Counted from the first letter of the stretch, positions 25,652 through 34,819 are shown. The stretch: DNA of 64,000 bases from G963422595 sp963422595 (GCA_963422595.1 OY730298.1:496001-560000), one strand, 5' to 3'. The notes: generated by a model from the letters alone, not told the origin. Program-made: numbers and translations.

Positions 25652-26405
25652 TAAAGTCTCTGCTCTGCTACATGAAAGGGCGGGCGGCATTGATTTTTAC
25701 GAGCGCAGACCTGGAAAACATCAGCTCATCGCCCCTATTCTCCATGAAGATGGCGATATGGTTGACATCTATTTGCAGGATAGCCCTAACAGCGAAAACC
25801 ATATCCGTATCTGTGATTTTGGTATGGCGTTAATGCGTCTTTCTTACACCTACGAACTCAATACTGCCGCCCGCCAGAGAATCTTTGACAGCATCCTGAT
25901 AAACAATGGCATTCAAAATGACAACGGAAATCTTTATTTAGATACGCCCCTTGAAATGCTTTATGAAAGCATCCTTCAGTTCGCGGGTTGCGCGCAAAAA
26001 GTTTGTAACATGCGCTATTGGAGCAGAGGGATGACCCGCAGCTTATTCTATGAAGACTTAAAAGACTACACCACAACAGCCTTACAAGGATTCAATCCGC
26101 GACCAGACATCGCACCTATCCCAGACTATGAGATAATCACGGTGGATTGGAAGATAAGTTACAAAAACCGTGATTTTTATCTTTTTGGAGTGCGCGGAAA
26201 TAGTAAGGCAAAAAACACGGCTATCGCATTGTTGGAGTTCAAGAAAGCAAATTTGTCGTTTATCAGCCTTGTCGTGCATGAAGATATGGAAGAGCTTGGA
26301 GAGAAGGAAAGATTTTACATCACTAAAAACGCCGATAACCAATATCCGACACTTGATGGCCTGAGAGAGGATGGGATGCCCGATATTAAAAGGCTTGCGG
26401 CGTGA
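25641..26405 (+). CDS. DUF1828/DUF1829-like protein inside the type III R-M operon
   Basis: A 254-residue protein whose N-terminal half (DIYLQDSP, IRICDFGMALMRLSYTY, NGNLYLDTP) resembles DUF1828 and whose C-terminal half (VDWKISYKNRDFYLFGVRG) resembles DUF1829, a pairing I recall from restriction and phage contexts. No catalytic activity is established for it. The GTG start has AAGGGGA 8 bases upstream. It overlaps both neighbours (11 bases and 4 bases), so it must be translated together with them. Confidence 0.8.
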   Translation: MDIDKVSALLHERAGGIDFYERRPGKHQLIAPILHEDGDMVDIYLQDSPNSENHIRICDFGMALMRLSYTYELNTAARQRIFDSILINNGIQNDNGNLYLDTPLEMLYESILQFAGCAQKVCNMRYWSRGMTRSLFYEDLKDYTTTALQGFNPRPDIAPIPDYEIITVDWKISYKNRDFYLFGVRGNSKAKNTAIALLEFKKANLSFISLVVHEDMEELGEKERFYITKNADNQYPTLDGLREDGMPDIKRLAA

Positions 26406-28138
26406 AAACCTCTTACAAAATCACCCCTATCAAGGGGCGGCCGATGTTGCACTGGGTGGGTAAGAAACCGTTGGACGTGGTGCGGCATTTCCCTGCGCAG
26501 GTTTGCGAGACGGTAGGTGTTGGAAATCCGCCTGCCGAGCCGTCTTATAAGAAATTCATCCAGAACAATTACAACCTGCTTTTCCATGGTGACAACAAGG
26601 AGGTTCTTTCTTCCCTTCTAACTGTTGGGTTTCGTGGCAAAGTTGACTTGATTTACATTGATCCGCCGTTTGATTCGGGAGCGGATTACGTGCGTAAGGT
26701 AAAACTGCGCGGTTTCAATGAGAAATTGGCTGGCGCGGGCCATACTACCATTGAGCAGGCACAATATAACGATATATGGGCGAACGACAACTATCTACAG
26801 TTCATGTATGAACGCCTGATCCTGATGCGCGAGTTATTGAGCGATAAGGGGAGCATTTATCTGCATTGCGACTGGCACAAGAACCATCATCTGCGTTTCT
26901 TACTGGATGAAGTGTTTGGAGAGGAGAATTTTGTGAATGAGATAGTTTGGGATTATAGAAGTGGGGGCGTTTCAAATAGGTATTTTGCAAGGAAGCATGA
27001 CACCATTTTGTTATATTCAAAAACGCAGGATCATATTTTTAATCAGAGCAAAGAGAAGTCTTACAATCGAAAATATAAAAGATATAACTTTGCTGATGTG
27101 GATGAGTTTTTGGATGAACAGCCACATTTTGCAAAGGATTATGGTTGGTATACATATGTTAATACACGGGATGTATGGGTATTTAACATGGTTGGTAGAA
27201 CATCAAAAGAGCGACTCGACTTCCCCACCCAAAAACCTGAAGCCCTGTTAGAACGCATCATCAAGGCCTCAAGTGATGAAGGTTCTATTGTCCTGGACTG
27301 CTTTTGTGGTAGCGGCACCACTGCTGCGGTTGCCGAGAAATTAAATCGTCGCTGGATTATGGCAGACCTTAACAAGGGCGCGATTCAAACCACCATCAAA
27401 CGTTTGCAAGGCATCATCAACAAAAAGAACGGCGACATTGCGGAGAAAAACGGGTGTGGGTTGATTCATTACAGAGTAAATAACTACAATTTTGCTAAAC
27501 AACACGAGCTCAAGAAAATCATCATCTCAAAATATGGAATCCAAAAGGACAACGGGGATTTATTCTTTGACGGAACGGTTGGCGGTCAGTTAGCGAAAAT
27601 TCTTGACTTGGATAGACCCCTGACGCGGCTGGACGTCCAGATCATCAAGGATGAAATCATGAATAACCGCCCGGAGGAAACGCGTGACATCGCTGTTTTC
27701 TGCAATGGCTCAGAGTTGGAAATTATCAAGGAACTTGCCCAAGAGATAAACCCCATCAACAAAATTACCGTCCATGATATTCAGCAAGGTGGCATGATCA
27801 CGCACCGGCCGGCCGCGGCGGACGTGAAAATCGTCAGGAAAAATAAAAAGGCAGTGGTCACAATCGCCGACTATATCAGCCCTTCCATCCTTGCTCGTAT
27901 GGAGATAGACCGCACTGTATTTGATGAACAGATTGACGATTTCCGCGCGCAGATTGACTATGTTTTGATTGACACCGACTATAATGGTGAGAGTTTCAAC
28001 ATCGTGGAAAGCGATCTCCCACTAAAGAAAACGGATTATATCAAGGGCGAATACCTGCTTACCCTCCCACACCCTGATGCCAAAGTGGCAGTGAAAATTG
28101 TGGATATGCTGGGCGAGGAAGCGCTTACGGCGAGATAG
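26402..28138 (+). CDS. Type III DNA methyltransferase subunit Mod
   Basis: N6-adenine DNA methyltransferase that recognises the target sequence and protects host DNA; partner of Res. The 578-residue protein has the catalytic motif DLIYIDPPFDSGADY near residue 85, followed much later by the SAM-binding motif VLDCFCGSGTTAAVAEKLNR near residue 300. This order is that of the beta class to which type III Mod enzymes belong. The target recognition region lies between and after these motifs. The GTG start overlaps the upstream stop. I saw no simple-sequence repeat of the kind used for phase variation. Confidence 0.9.
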   Translation: MKTSYKITPIKGRPMLHWVGKKPLDVVRHFPAQVCETVGVGNPPAEPSYKKFIQNNYNLLFHGDNKEVLSSLLTVGFRGKVDLIYIDPPFDSGADYVRKVKLRGFNEKLAGAGHTTIEQAQYNDIWANDNYLQFMYERLILMRELLSDKGSIYLHCDWHKNHHLRFLLDEVFGEENFVNEIVWDYRSGGVSNRYFARKHDTILLYSKTQDHIFNQSKEKSYNRKYKRYNFADVDEFLDEQPHFAKDYGWYTYVNTRDVWVFNMVGRTSKERLDFPTQKPEALLERIIKASSDEGSIVLDCFCGSGTTAAVAEKLNRRWIMADLNKGAIQTTIKRLQGIINKKNGDIAEKNGCGLIHYRVNNYNFAKQHELKKIIISKYGIQKDNGDLFFDGTVGGQLAKILDLDRPLTRLDVQIIKDEIMNNRPEETRDIAVFCNGSELEIIKELAQEINPINKITVHDIQQGGMITHRPAAADVKIVRKNKKAVVTIADYISPSILARMEIDRTVFDEQIDDFRAQIDYVLIDTDYNGESFNIVESDLPLKKTDYIKGEYLLTLPHPDAKVAVKIVDMLGEEALTAR

Positions 28139-28244
28139 CCGCAGGAATATAATAGTATAACGCTCGTAAAAGAGCGGAAAAGATAGCCGTGTATCACGTA
28201 CGAGCACATTAGGCAGGCAAGTTCATTAGCTTGAGGCAGCAATA

Positions 28245-29624
28245 ATGATCTGTAATAGACGATTTGAAATAAAAAATCTGGGAGTCATCAAGAGCGGATC
28301 TTTTGAAGTGAAGCCGCTTACTCTTTTTTGCGGCCCGAATAATAGCGGTAAGACCTGGGCAATGTATTCGCTATATTCTTTTCTAGAGTATACTTTATCG
28401 CTGGGTCCGTCTATACCGAAAGAGATTATCAACGCGCTGCGGGAGCAAACATCATACCAATTTAACATTATTGATTGGCTACAAAGCAAGAGTGAAGAAA
28501 TTGTTGATGGTTACAATATACAGGTTTCAAAATCCCTGCCTGAATTGTTTAATATTCCCTCTAAAACGTTTCAGGACGCATCTTTTGGTTTGGTAATGGA
28601 TACTGATGATTGGACACACGCTCTACAGACTTCACAAAAGAGAACATATACACATAAGAGCAAGAAAGGGACCGTGCGTCTCGTGAAGTCTGAAGGTGAA
28701 GAAATCATTGATATTTTTCATCAGGGAGCAAACGAGTATTTGCTGGAGCGTAGTGTAGCGGATTTTTTAGAAAAATTTATTGCGAATTGGCTGTTTCCGG
28801 GTATTGATAGTGCCGATATTTTCCTGATGCCTGCCGAGCGCAATGGGCTGCATTTATTTTTCCGTGAACTTAGCAGTCGCCGCACGGCATTACTGCATCA
28901 TGCCTCCAAAGAAAATATTGATATTCGTGAATTACTGCGTGACGTCATAAGTTCCCGTTACGCGGTTCCAATCGCTGATTATATTGACTGGCTGAATAAT
29001 GTTGCAGAAATAAAAAAAACAGGCAAGGGCGAATTTCACAATTGCGCGGAGAAATTGAAAAAATTGGCTGGCGGTGTGTATAAAGTTGATGCGAGGACCA
29101 GCGACATTACCTTTAAGCCTTATCAGAAACAACGTGATGGTAAATCAACCAAACCATTAGGGCTGCATACTACATCCAGCGCAGTAAAGAGTCTGTTCGG
29201 GCTGTGGTTTTACCTGGAGCATCAGGCAAAACCAGGGGATACATTGATGATTGACGAGCCAGAACTCAATATTCACCCTGAAAACCAGCGTAAGTTAGCG
29301 AGGTTTTTCGCCACGCTGGTCAATGCCGGCTTAAACATAGTGATCAGCACCCATAGCGATTATATGGTGCGTGAGTTCAATTCACTTATTATGCTAAACC
29401 GGGATAAGGACAAAAAGCTGCGGGAAAAACATGATTATGCTGAAGAGGAGGTGTTAGAACCGGAAAAGGTCGGCGCCTATTTGTTTGACAAGCAAAAAAT
29501 AGAGGCGTTTGAAATTACGTCAGAAGACGGTATTTACGCCACGACGTTTGATGATGTGATTCGTGACCTGAATAGGGTCAACAACGATATCTACTACAGT
29601 TTGAAGGAAGCGCAAGATGAGTAG
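28245..29624 (+). CDS. AAA/OLD-like (SMC-type) ATPase, putative defence protein
   Basis: A 459-residue ATPase of the AAA_15/AAA_21 type. The N terminus has FEIKNLGVIKSGSFEVKPL and the Walker A motif FCGPNNSGKTWAMY (about residues 27-40). A large helical insert follows, then SSAVKSLFGLWFYL in the ABC-signature position, Walker B MIDEPELNIHPENQRKLA and a switch His in ISTHSDYMVREFN. I see no C-terminal TOPRIM nuclease, so it differs from full OLD nucleases such as GajA. Such ATPases act as sensors in several two-gene anti-phage systems. It follows mod by 106 bases and overlaps the next gene by 8 bases. Confidence 0.85.
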   Translation: MICNRRFEIKNLGVIKSGSFEVKPLTLFCGPNNSGKTWAMYSLYSFLEYTLSLGPSIPKEIINALREQTSYQFNIIDWLQSKSEEIVDGYNIQVSKSLPELFNIPSKTFQDASFGLVMDTDDWTHALQTSQKRTYTHKSKKGTVRLVKSEGEEIIDIFHQGANEYLLERSVADFLEKFIANWLFPGIDSADIFLMPAERNGLHLFFRELSSRRTALLHHASKENIDIRELLRDVISSRYAVPIADYIDWLNNVAEIKKTGKGEFHNCAEKLKKLAGGVYKVDARTSDITFKPYQKQRDGKSTKPLGLHTTSSAVKSLFGLWFYLEHQAKPGDTLMIDEPELNIHPENQRKLARFFATLVNAGLNIVISTHSDYMVREFNSLIMLNRDKDKKLREKHDYAEEEVLEPEKVGAYLFDKQKIEAFEITSEDGIYATTFDDVIRDLNRVNNDIYYSLKEAQDE

Positions 29625-30198
29625 AAAACTCATTGAGTTATTTCAACGGTCTATTGGCAATAAGTTTCATTTAGACAGGGAAGATAGAAATTGGCTGCTT
29701 CATGAGAATAATTGTAAGATAAAGTTGAAGTCTCCTGATAAGTACTCGCTTGGCTTTAGTCTGGATCGTAACAGTAAGCCCTCTCCTTTTCCTTTTTTCA
29801 CATCTAATCCGCCATGCGACATCGCTAAAATGTGTGATGCAATCATCGCGTTATCGTATAAAGGTAAGGCTTATATATTTGTTATCGAGCAGAAAACGGG
29901 AAATAAGGGTGAGTATTATAAGCAACTAACTAATGGTAAGTATTTTTGTGATTGGTTGCTGGCGTTGTTAAACCAGCATAAGCATTATAGCGACACACCT
30001 ATTTTCATCGGCCTGCTATGCTGGGAGCCTCGTGATAAGTCTCCTCGCAAAGGCCCAACAACACATGGGAGTAATGGGAGTACTATAAAGAAAGAACAGC
30101 ATACATTGCTTAGTGAGCCTACATTGTTTAAGGCACTTTACGAAATCCAAAACCAGGAAGAAATCTACTTACAGGAATTGATAGGTGGCAATGGCTAA
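29617..30198 (+). CDS. Small PD-(D/E)XK nuclease-like partner of the ATPase
   Basis: A 193-residue soluble protein, not recognised as a named family. Residues CDAIIAL (Asp74) and FVIEQKTG (Glu91, Lys93), followed by QLTNGKYFCDWLL (Gln103), follow the spacing of a PD-(D/E)XK nuclease core: a strand ending in Asp, a strand carrying E-X-K, then a helix with Gln. This is pattern-based inference, and the fold has not been confirmed. The stop of the ATPase gene and the ATG of this gene share the sequence ATGAGTAG, so the two are translationally coupled and probably act as a complex: ATPase sensor plus effector. Confidence 0.72.
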   Translation: MSRKLIELFQRSIGNKFHLDREDRNWLLHENNCKIKLKSPDKYSLGFSLDRNSKPSPFPFFTSNPPCDIAKMCDAIIALSYKGKAYIFVIEQKTGNKGEYYKQLTNGKYFCDWLLALLNQHKHYSDTPIFIGLLCWEPRDKSPRKGPTTHGSNGSTIKKEQHTLLSEPTLFKALYEIQNQEEIYLQELIGGNG

Positions 30199-30581
30199 TT
30201 TGATGGTGCATGCAGAGCACACCAACAAAAGACTGCATCTATACTGTTAAGCAGGGCAAGACCAGCGATTTTGCCTTCGATTAAATTTATACACCCGATC
30301 CCAATTAGCTATGACCTGGCTTGTTCATTGAGAGAAGCATCATTTTCTGTCGTTAAGAAGCTTAAAGCGTTAAGACCCCATTATTGTGGCGTGAAATGCG
30401 GCGTTTGCAATCACGAAGTGGGTTTCATTGCTCGTGGTGGTGCAGGAAGAATGTGAGAGCTTTTTTATTCTGGTCTATACTCTCTAACTACATATTATCC
30501 TGTTCATCCTGTATATCCATGTTTGTATTCTTTGTGCTCATCATTCAGATGCAGAAGCAAACCTCGTGTCGGGCTTATTGA
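30199..30581. other. Right boundary of the defence island
   Basis: A 383-base stretch between the island and aroK. It holds a set of imperfect 9-base tandem repeats (30497-30523). Short open frames occur, one with a CGVKCGVC cysteine cluster near 30400, but none matches a family I know. No attachment site, tRNA or integrase is visible. Confidence 0.45.
30497..30523 (+). repeat. Three imperfect 9-base tandem repeats
   Basis: ATCCTGTTC (30497-30505), ATCCTGTAT (30506-30514) and ATCCATGTT (30515-30523) are adjacent and in 9-base phase. They lie in the island's right boundary region. From memory, similar ATCCTGT tandem tracts occur in intergenic positions of varied environmental bacteria; their function is unknown. 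Confidence 0.5.
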
Positions 30582-31100
30582 TTGGTGAAAACTAAAAACA
30601 TCATCCTCATCGGAGCGATGGGGGCCGGAAAGTCCACGGTGGGGCAACGACTGGCGGAAAAACTTGGCGCACAATTCTTTGATAGCGACAAGGTAATAGA
30701 ACAAAGAACCGGAGTCGATATTCCTACCGTTTTTGAATATGAAGGTGAAGATGGCTTTCGGAGCCGGGAAGCAAAAGTCCTGCATGAGTTATGTCAATTC
30801 AAAAATATGGTACTTGCAACTGGCGGTGGAGCCGTTCTTTCAAAAAACGTCAGAAACCTGTTATCGGCAAAAGGCACGGTGTTTTACTTAAAGGCCTCTA
30901 TTGATACACTTTTTAACCGCACCCGGGGCAGCACCAAACGTCCGTTGCTTGAAACCTCAAACAAACGACAGAAAATTACTGCCTTAGCGCGACAAAGAGA
31001 ATCGTTTTATCAGGAAGTGGCAAATCATGTGATTACCACAGATCATCACACTCTTGACGAGATTGTGAATCAAATTCTAAAACACATCGAAAACAGATAA
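30582..31100 (+). CDS. aroK: Shikimate kinase
   Basis: Phosphorylates shikimate at the 3-hydroxyl using ATP, in aromatic amino-acid synthesis. The 172-residue protein has the P-loop GAMGAGKSTVG, the substrate-binding FDSD and FRSRE residues, and the TGGGAV motif. Starts at TTG 30582 or the adjacent GTG 30585; neither has a strong ribosome binding site. It heads an apparent operon aroK-aroB-dgt-damX-dnaG with spacings of 18 bases, 4 bases, a 17-base overlap and 23 bases. Confidence 0.95.
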   Translation: MVKTKNIILIGAMGAGKSTVGQRLAEKLGAQFFDSDKVIEQRTGVDIPTVFEYEGEDGFRSREAKVLHELCQFKNMVLATGGGAVLSKNVRNLLSAKGTVFYLKASIDTLFNRTRGSTKRPLLETSNKRQKITALARQRESFYQEVANHVITTDHHTLDEIVNQILKHIENR

Positions 31101-31118
31101 CTCCAATGGCAATAAAAC

Positions 31119-32222
31119 ATGCACAAACCTGCCCGATTAATGACCACTCTTGAAGTGCAGCTGGACAAACGCAGTTATCCGATTTATATCGGTGAAAATA
31201 TACTGGCGGCGCAATACCTGGAAAGGCATATACACAGTGAAACAGTGTTTGTGGTCAGCAATGAAAAGGTCGCATCTCTATACCTGAACACGGTTTTGGA
31301 TAACTGCCAGAAACGTCTTTGTCATCACCTGATACTTCCGGATGGAGAGGCTTATAAATCGTTAGACACCATGAACCTTATCTATAGTGCCTTACTGGAG
31401 AAGCGTTGTGATAGAGACACCACCTTAATTGCCTTAGGAGGTGGCGTAATCGGCGACCTCACAGGTTTTGCAGCAGCTACCTATCAGCGTGGTGTGAATT
31501 TCATTCAAATTCCAACCACGCTACTTGCCCAGGTAGATTCTTCAGTAGGGGGCAAAACAGGTGTCAATCATAAATCAGGTAAAAATATGATCGGTGCCTT
31601 TTATCAACCACGTTGTGTCATCGCCGATCTGACCACTTTAACTACCCTGAATGATCGGGAACTTCGCGCGGGTATAGCCGAGATCATCAAATATGGCCTC
31701 ATACGCGACGCCGATTTTTTTGATTGGCTGGAACAAAATATGGCTACGTTAATGGCACGTGATACAAAGGCCCTGGCATATGCCGTACATCGTTCATGCA
31801 AAAACAAAGTTCAAATCGTCGCTGAAGATGAGCTGGAACAAACCGGAAGACGGGCGTTGTTGAATTATGGTCATACCTTTGGGCATGCCATTGAGACCGG
31901 CACAGGATATGCAGGCTGGCTGCACGGAGAGGCCGTTGCCTGTGGCATGCTGATGGCGGCGGCCTTATCCGTTAAACTTGGATGGTTAGCCAGGCAGGAC
32001 TATGCGCGCGTACATAACCTGCTGGAAGTTGTCAAATTACCCCGACAACCACCGCGAGACATACACGTTGACGAGTTTATAAACATCATGGCGACGGATA
32101 AAAAATCACGTGCTGGGAAACTGCACCTTGTCTTACTCAAAGGAGTAGGAAATGCGGTGCTGACCACAGATTTCCCAACCGCTTTTTTAGAAGACGTATT
32201 ACGGGTATTTTGTAAAGCCTGA
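31119..32222 (+). CDS. aroB: 3-dehydroquinate synthase
   Basis: NAD- and metal-dependent cyclase that converts DAHP to 3-dehydroquinate, the second shikimate step. The 367-residue protein has ALGGGVIGDLTGFAAA, GGKTGVNHKSGKNMIGAF, and the metal-binding His residues in GHTFGHAIE and LHGEAVACGM. The ATG at 31140 (MTTLEVQLD) matches the usual family start better than the one at 31119; the ribosome binding sites do not decide. It pairs with aroK, as in most gammaproteobacteria. Confidence 0.95.
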   Translation: MHKPARLMTTLEVQLDKRSYPIYIGENILAAQYLERHIHSETVFVVSNEKVASLYLNTVLDNCQKRLCHHLILPDGEAYKSLDTMNLIYSALLEKRCDRDTTLIALGGGVIGDLTGFAAATYQRGVNFIQIPTTLLAQVDSSVGGKTGVNHKSGKNMIGAFYQPRCVIADLTTLTTLNDRELRAGIAEIIKYGLIRDADFFDWLEQNMATLMARDTKALAYAVHRSCKNKVQIVAEDELEQTGRRALLNYGHTFGHAIETGTGYAGWLHGEAVACGMLMAAALSVKLGWLARQDYARVHNLLEVVKLPRQPPRDIHVDEFINIMATDKKSRAGKLHLVLLKGVGNAVLTTDFPTAFLEDVLRVFCKA

Positions 32223-32226
32223 ACCC

Positions 32227-33417
32227 ATGCGTGCGTCATCCCCACCTGGTTTCAACCATGATACTCCGCGGCCGGCACTGACCGCGTATGCTGCGCAAGA
32301 AGCTTCTTCAAAAGGCCGCCAATATCCTGAGTCCGCAGCCGCGTATCGTGGTGAATTTCAACGCGACCGCGAACGCATCATTCACTGTGCCGCTTTTCGC
32401 AGACTGGAGTACAAGACCCAGGTATTCGTTAATCATGAAGGTGACTTGTTTCGCACGCGGCTCACGCACTCTATCGAAGTCGCGCAGATTGCCCGCGCCA
32501 TTGCCCGCGCGCTAAATCTTAACGAAGACCTGTGTGAAGCGATAGCGCTTGCGCATGACCTTGGCCACACGCCATTTGGACATGCTGGGCAAGATGCGCT
32601 TAATGAATGTATGCGTGAACATGGTGGATTTGAGCATAATTTACAATCTTTACGGGTAGTAGATAAGCTCGAACTTAAATATCCACAGTTCCCTGGCCTT
32701 AATTTAACCTTTGAGACAAGAGAAGGCATTCTTAAGCATTGTGCACGCAAAAATGCTGAAAAACTTGGAGCGTTGGGGCAGCGTTTTTTATTGCGATTAC
32801 AACCGAGTTTAGAGGCACAGCTAACCAATATTGCAGATGAAATCGCCTACAATAACCACGATATTGATGACGGACTACGCGCCAACCTGATAACGGTTGA
32901 ACAGTTGAGTGAAATCGAGTTATTTAATCAACACTTCGCCAGCGTGGCAAAGGAATTTCCGGATATCAGCGAGCGTAGAAAAATATACGAGTCCATTCGT
33001 CGTATTATAAATGATCTGGTCACTGATTTAATCGACGCCAGTAGTCGGGAAATCGTTCAGCAGAGCCTTGTCAGCATTGATGACGTTCGCGTCTTCCCAA
33101 AACCATTGATACGGTTTAGTGAAACGACGCTGGCAAAAAACCGCGAGCTAAAATCTTTTTTACGCAAAAACTTATACAGACATTATCGAGTGCATAGAAT
33201 GAGTCAAAAAGCCAGGAAAATAATATTCGATTTATACACTGCCTTTTACGACGATATTCATCTTATGCCGGACGAATACCGTAATTACGCGATGGCAGCC
33301 CAACAAAATAAAGGAACTGGTGGGCTTGCGCGAGTTGCGGCAGACTATATTGCAGGTATGACGGACAGATATGCAATTGTAGAACACGAGCGTATATTCA
33401 ATGTCAAAATCATCTGA
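32227..33417 (+). CDS. dgt: dGTP triphosphohydrolase-like HD-domain protein
   Basis: HD-superfamily phosphohydrolase that cleaves dNTPs to deoxynucleoside and triphosphate. The 396-residue protein has the metal-binding pattern RLTHSIEVAQIARAIAR, then AIALAHDLGHTPFGHAG, and a later conserved HDIDDGLRANLI. This is the type 2 dGTPase-like group, shorter than E. coli Dgt. It starts 4 bases after aroB and its end overlaps the next gene by 17 bases. Confidence 0.92.
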   Translation: MRASSPPGFNHDTPRPALTAYAAQEASSKGRQYPESAAAYRGEFQRDRERIIHCAAFRRLEYKTQVFVNHEGDLFRTRLTHSIEVAQIARAIARALNLNEDLCEAIALAHDLGHTPFGHAGQDALNECMREHGGFEHNLQSLRVVDKLELKYPQFPGLNLTFETREGILKHCARKNAEKLGALGQRFLLRLQPSLEAQLTNIADEIAYNNHDIDDGLRANLITVEQLSEIELFNQHFASVAKEFPDISERRKIYESIRRIINDLVTDLIDASSREIVQQSLVSIDDVRVFPKPLIRFSETTLAKNRELKSFLRKNLYRHYRVHRMSQKARKIIFDLYTAFYDDIHLMPDEYRNYAMAAQQNKGTGGLARVAADYIAGMTDRYAIVEHERIFNVKII

Positions 33418-34819
33418 AAATATTCGTGGCCCGAAGACGATGGCCAGGTCGGATGTCTTGTCGCCGCAATGCCTTGAAAAATCAGGGCTGGCCGAAAACC
33501 CATTTACAAGCCATGCTAAAGCCCCGCTCATTTTTGTTGATAAACAGCTTGAAGAGTCCATCAACGGGCTGGTGGAGCACTTACAAAATCAAAATTCCAC
33601 CGTGATATTGGTGGGAGAAGCAGGTGTTGGTAAAACTACGCATTTACGCATGCTGCTTAGAGAAGGCCGTCAAAAATTTAATTTTTGTACTATCAGAGCC
33701 AGGCTCAGCACCTCTTTTGCTGAGATTGAAAAAAAAATTCAGGAACGTTGGCAACTACCAGCGGCACTGAAACAAGATGCTGGCCATCCCATACAAAGCC
33801 ACGAATACGTCAAACGATACATAGAAGCCGGTAACCATCCGGTACTGCTCATAGACGACGCGCAGCGGTTACAAGATCAAGTGCTGGATGCCACCTTACA
33901 ACTGAAACACCGTGTTGGGCTACAGTCTTCGCAAGTGTTGGGGCTGGTACTGTCCGCAGAATCAAACATTCAAAAGCAACTCTCTACACTTGAGCAAACG
34001 CACGCTGCGACAGCACCAACTTATCAGGTTACTGTACAGAAATTTGATGTCACCCGGTGCGAAAAATATATCAGTTATCGGTTGAAACAAGCTGGGGCGG
34101 CGCATACAGACCTGTTCAGCCGCAAACAACTGAAGAAGTTTTATGTCAGCTCCAAAGGCTTGCCCGGAATAATAAACACCCTGGCGTGCGCGACGCTTGC
34201 GGCACGATGCCGGCAACCTTCCCGCAGGCCGGTCACGGCGCGCCTGGGATCGATTTTAGCGGGGTTAATCGGTCTCGCCTTCATCGCTGGAGTATTGATA
34301 AACAAACCTCAGGAAGCCGTTGCACCCGATACTGGTAAGTCAGTACTGGAACCAGCAGCCGAGCCTGAAATTGAGGCGTCTGCAACTGTCGAAGACGAAG
34401 CATCTCCGGTAAGCGCACCCAAAAAAGCTACGCAACCGTATGCCACCCTAGCCGCTCCATTAGCACCCCTGCAAACGAACGGTGCAACAGACACCAACTC
34501 AAAGCAGGCAGAAACCATAGCAGCAAAGCAACCACTATCGTCCAGATGGTTACTCACCCAAGACCCAGAGGCGTACACTATACAAATCGCCTCATCACAG
34601 AACCGGGAATACCTGTTTGTGCTGGCCAAAAAGCATTTAAACAATAAACCAAACGCTTACTACCAAAGCAGAACTAAAACATGGTTTATCCTGGTGTATG
34701 GAATTTTTCCCTCTCATGAAGAAGCTCTTGCCGTGATAGAGACACTACCTGCTGAACTTCGGAAATATAGCCCTCACCCATTGCAACTCAACAAGATTCA
34801 GCAAGTCATACGTCAATAG
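33401..34819 (+). CDS. DamX-like protein: AAA ATPase, membrane helix and SPOR domain
   Basis: A 472-residue protein. An ExeA-like AAA domain lies at the N terminus with Walker A VGEAGVGKTTHLRM (about residues 71-84) and Walker B VLLIDDAQRL. One membrane helix (about 280-300, LGSILAGLIGLAFIAGVLI) follows, then a low-complexity Ala/Pro/Glu linker, and a C-terminal SPOR domain (YTIQIASSQNREYL to the end) that binds denuded peptidoglycan at the division septum. DamX sits after aroKB in many gammaproteobacteria, which supports the assignment. Its start lies inside the end of dgt. Confidence 0.9.
   Translation: MSKSSENIRGPKTMARSDVLSPQCLEKSGLAENPFTSHAKAPLIFVDKQLEESINGLVEHLQNQNSTVILVGEAGVGKTTHLRMLLREGRQKFNFCTIRARLSTSFAEIEKKIQERWQLPAALKQDAGHPIQSHEYVKRYIEAGNHPVLLIDDAQRLQDQVLDATLQLKHRVGLQSSQVLGLVLSAESNIQKQLSTLEQTHAATAPTYQVTVQKFDVTRCEKYISYRLKQAGAAHTDLFSRKQLKKFYVSSKGLPGIINTLACATLAARCRQPSRRPVTARLGSILAGLIGLAFIAGVLINKPQEAVAPDTGKSVLEPAAEPEIEASATVEDEASPVSAPKKATQPYATLAAPLAPLQTNGATDTNSKQAETIAAKQPLSSRWLLTQDPEAYTIQIASSQNREYLFVLAKKHLNNKPNAYYQSRTKTWFILVYGIFPSHEEALAVIETLPAELRKYSPHPLQLNKIQQVIRQ

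Noticed and set aside
26402..28138. Phase-variable repeat tract in mod
   Set aside because: Type III mod genes often carry tandem simple repeats; I looked for mono- to penta-nucleotide tracts and saw none of useful length.
30271..30456. 61-codon open frame with a CGVKCGVC cysteine cluster at the island edge
   Set aside because: Too short, no clear start signal, and no domain I recognise; could be a fragment but cannot be supported.
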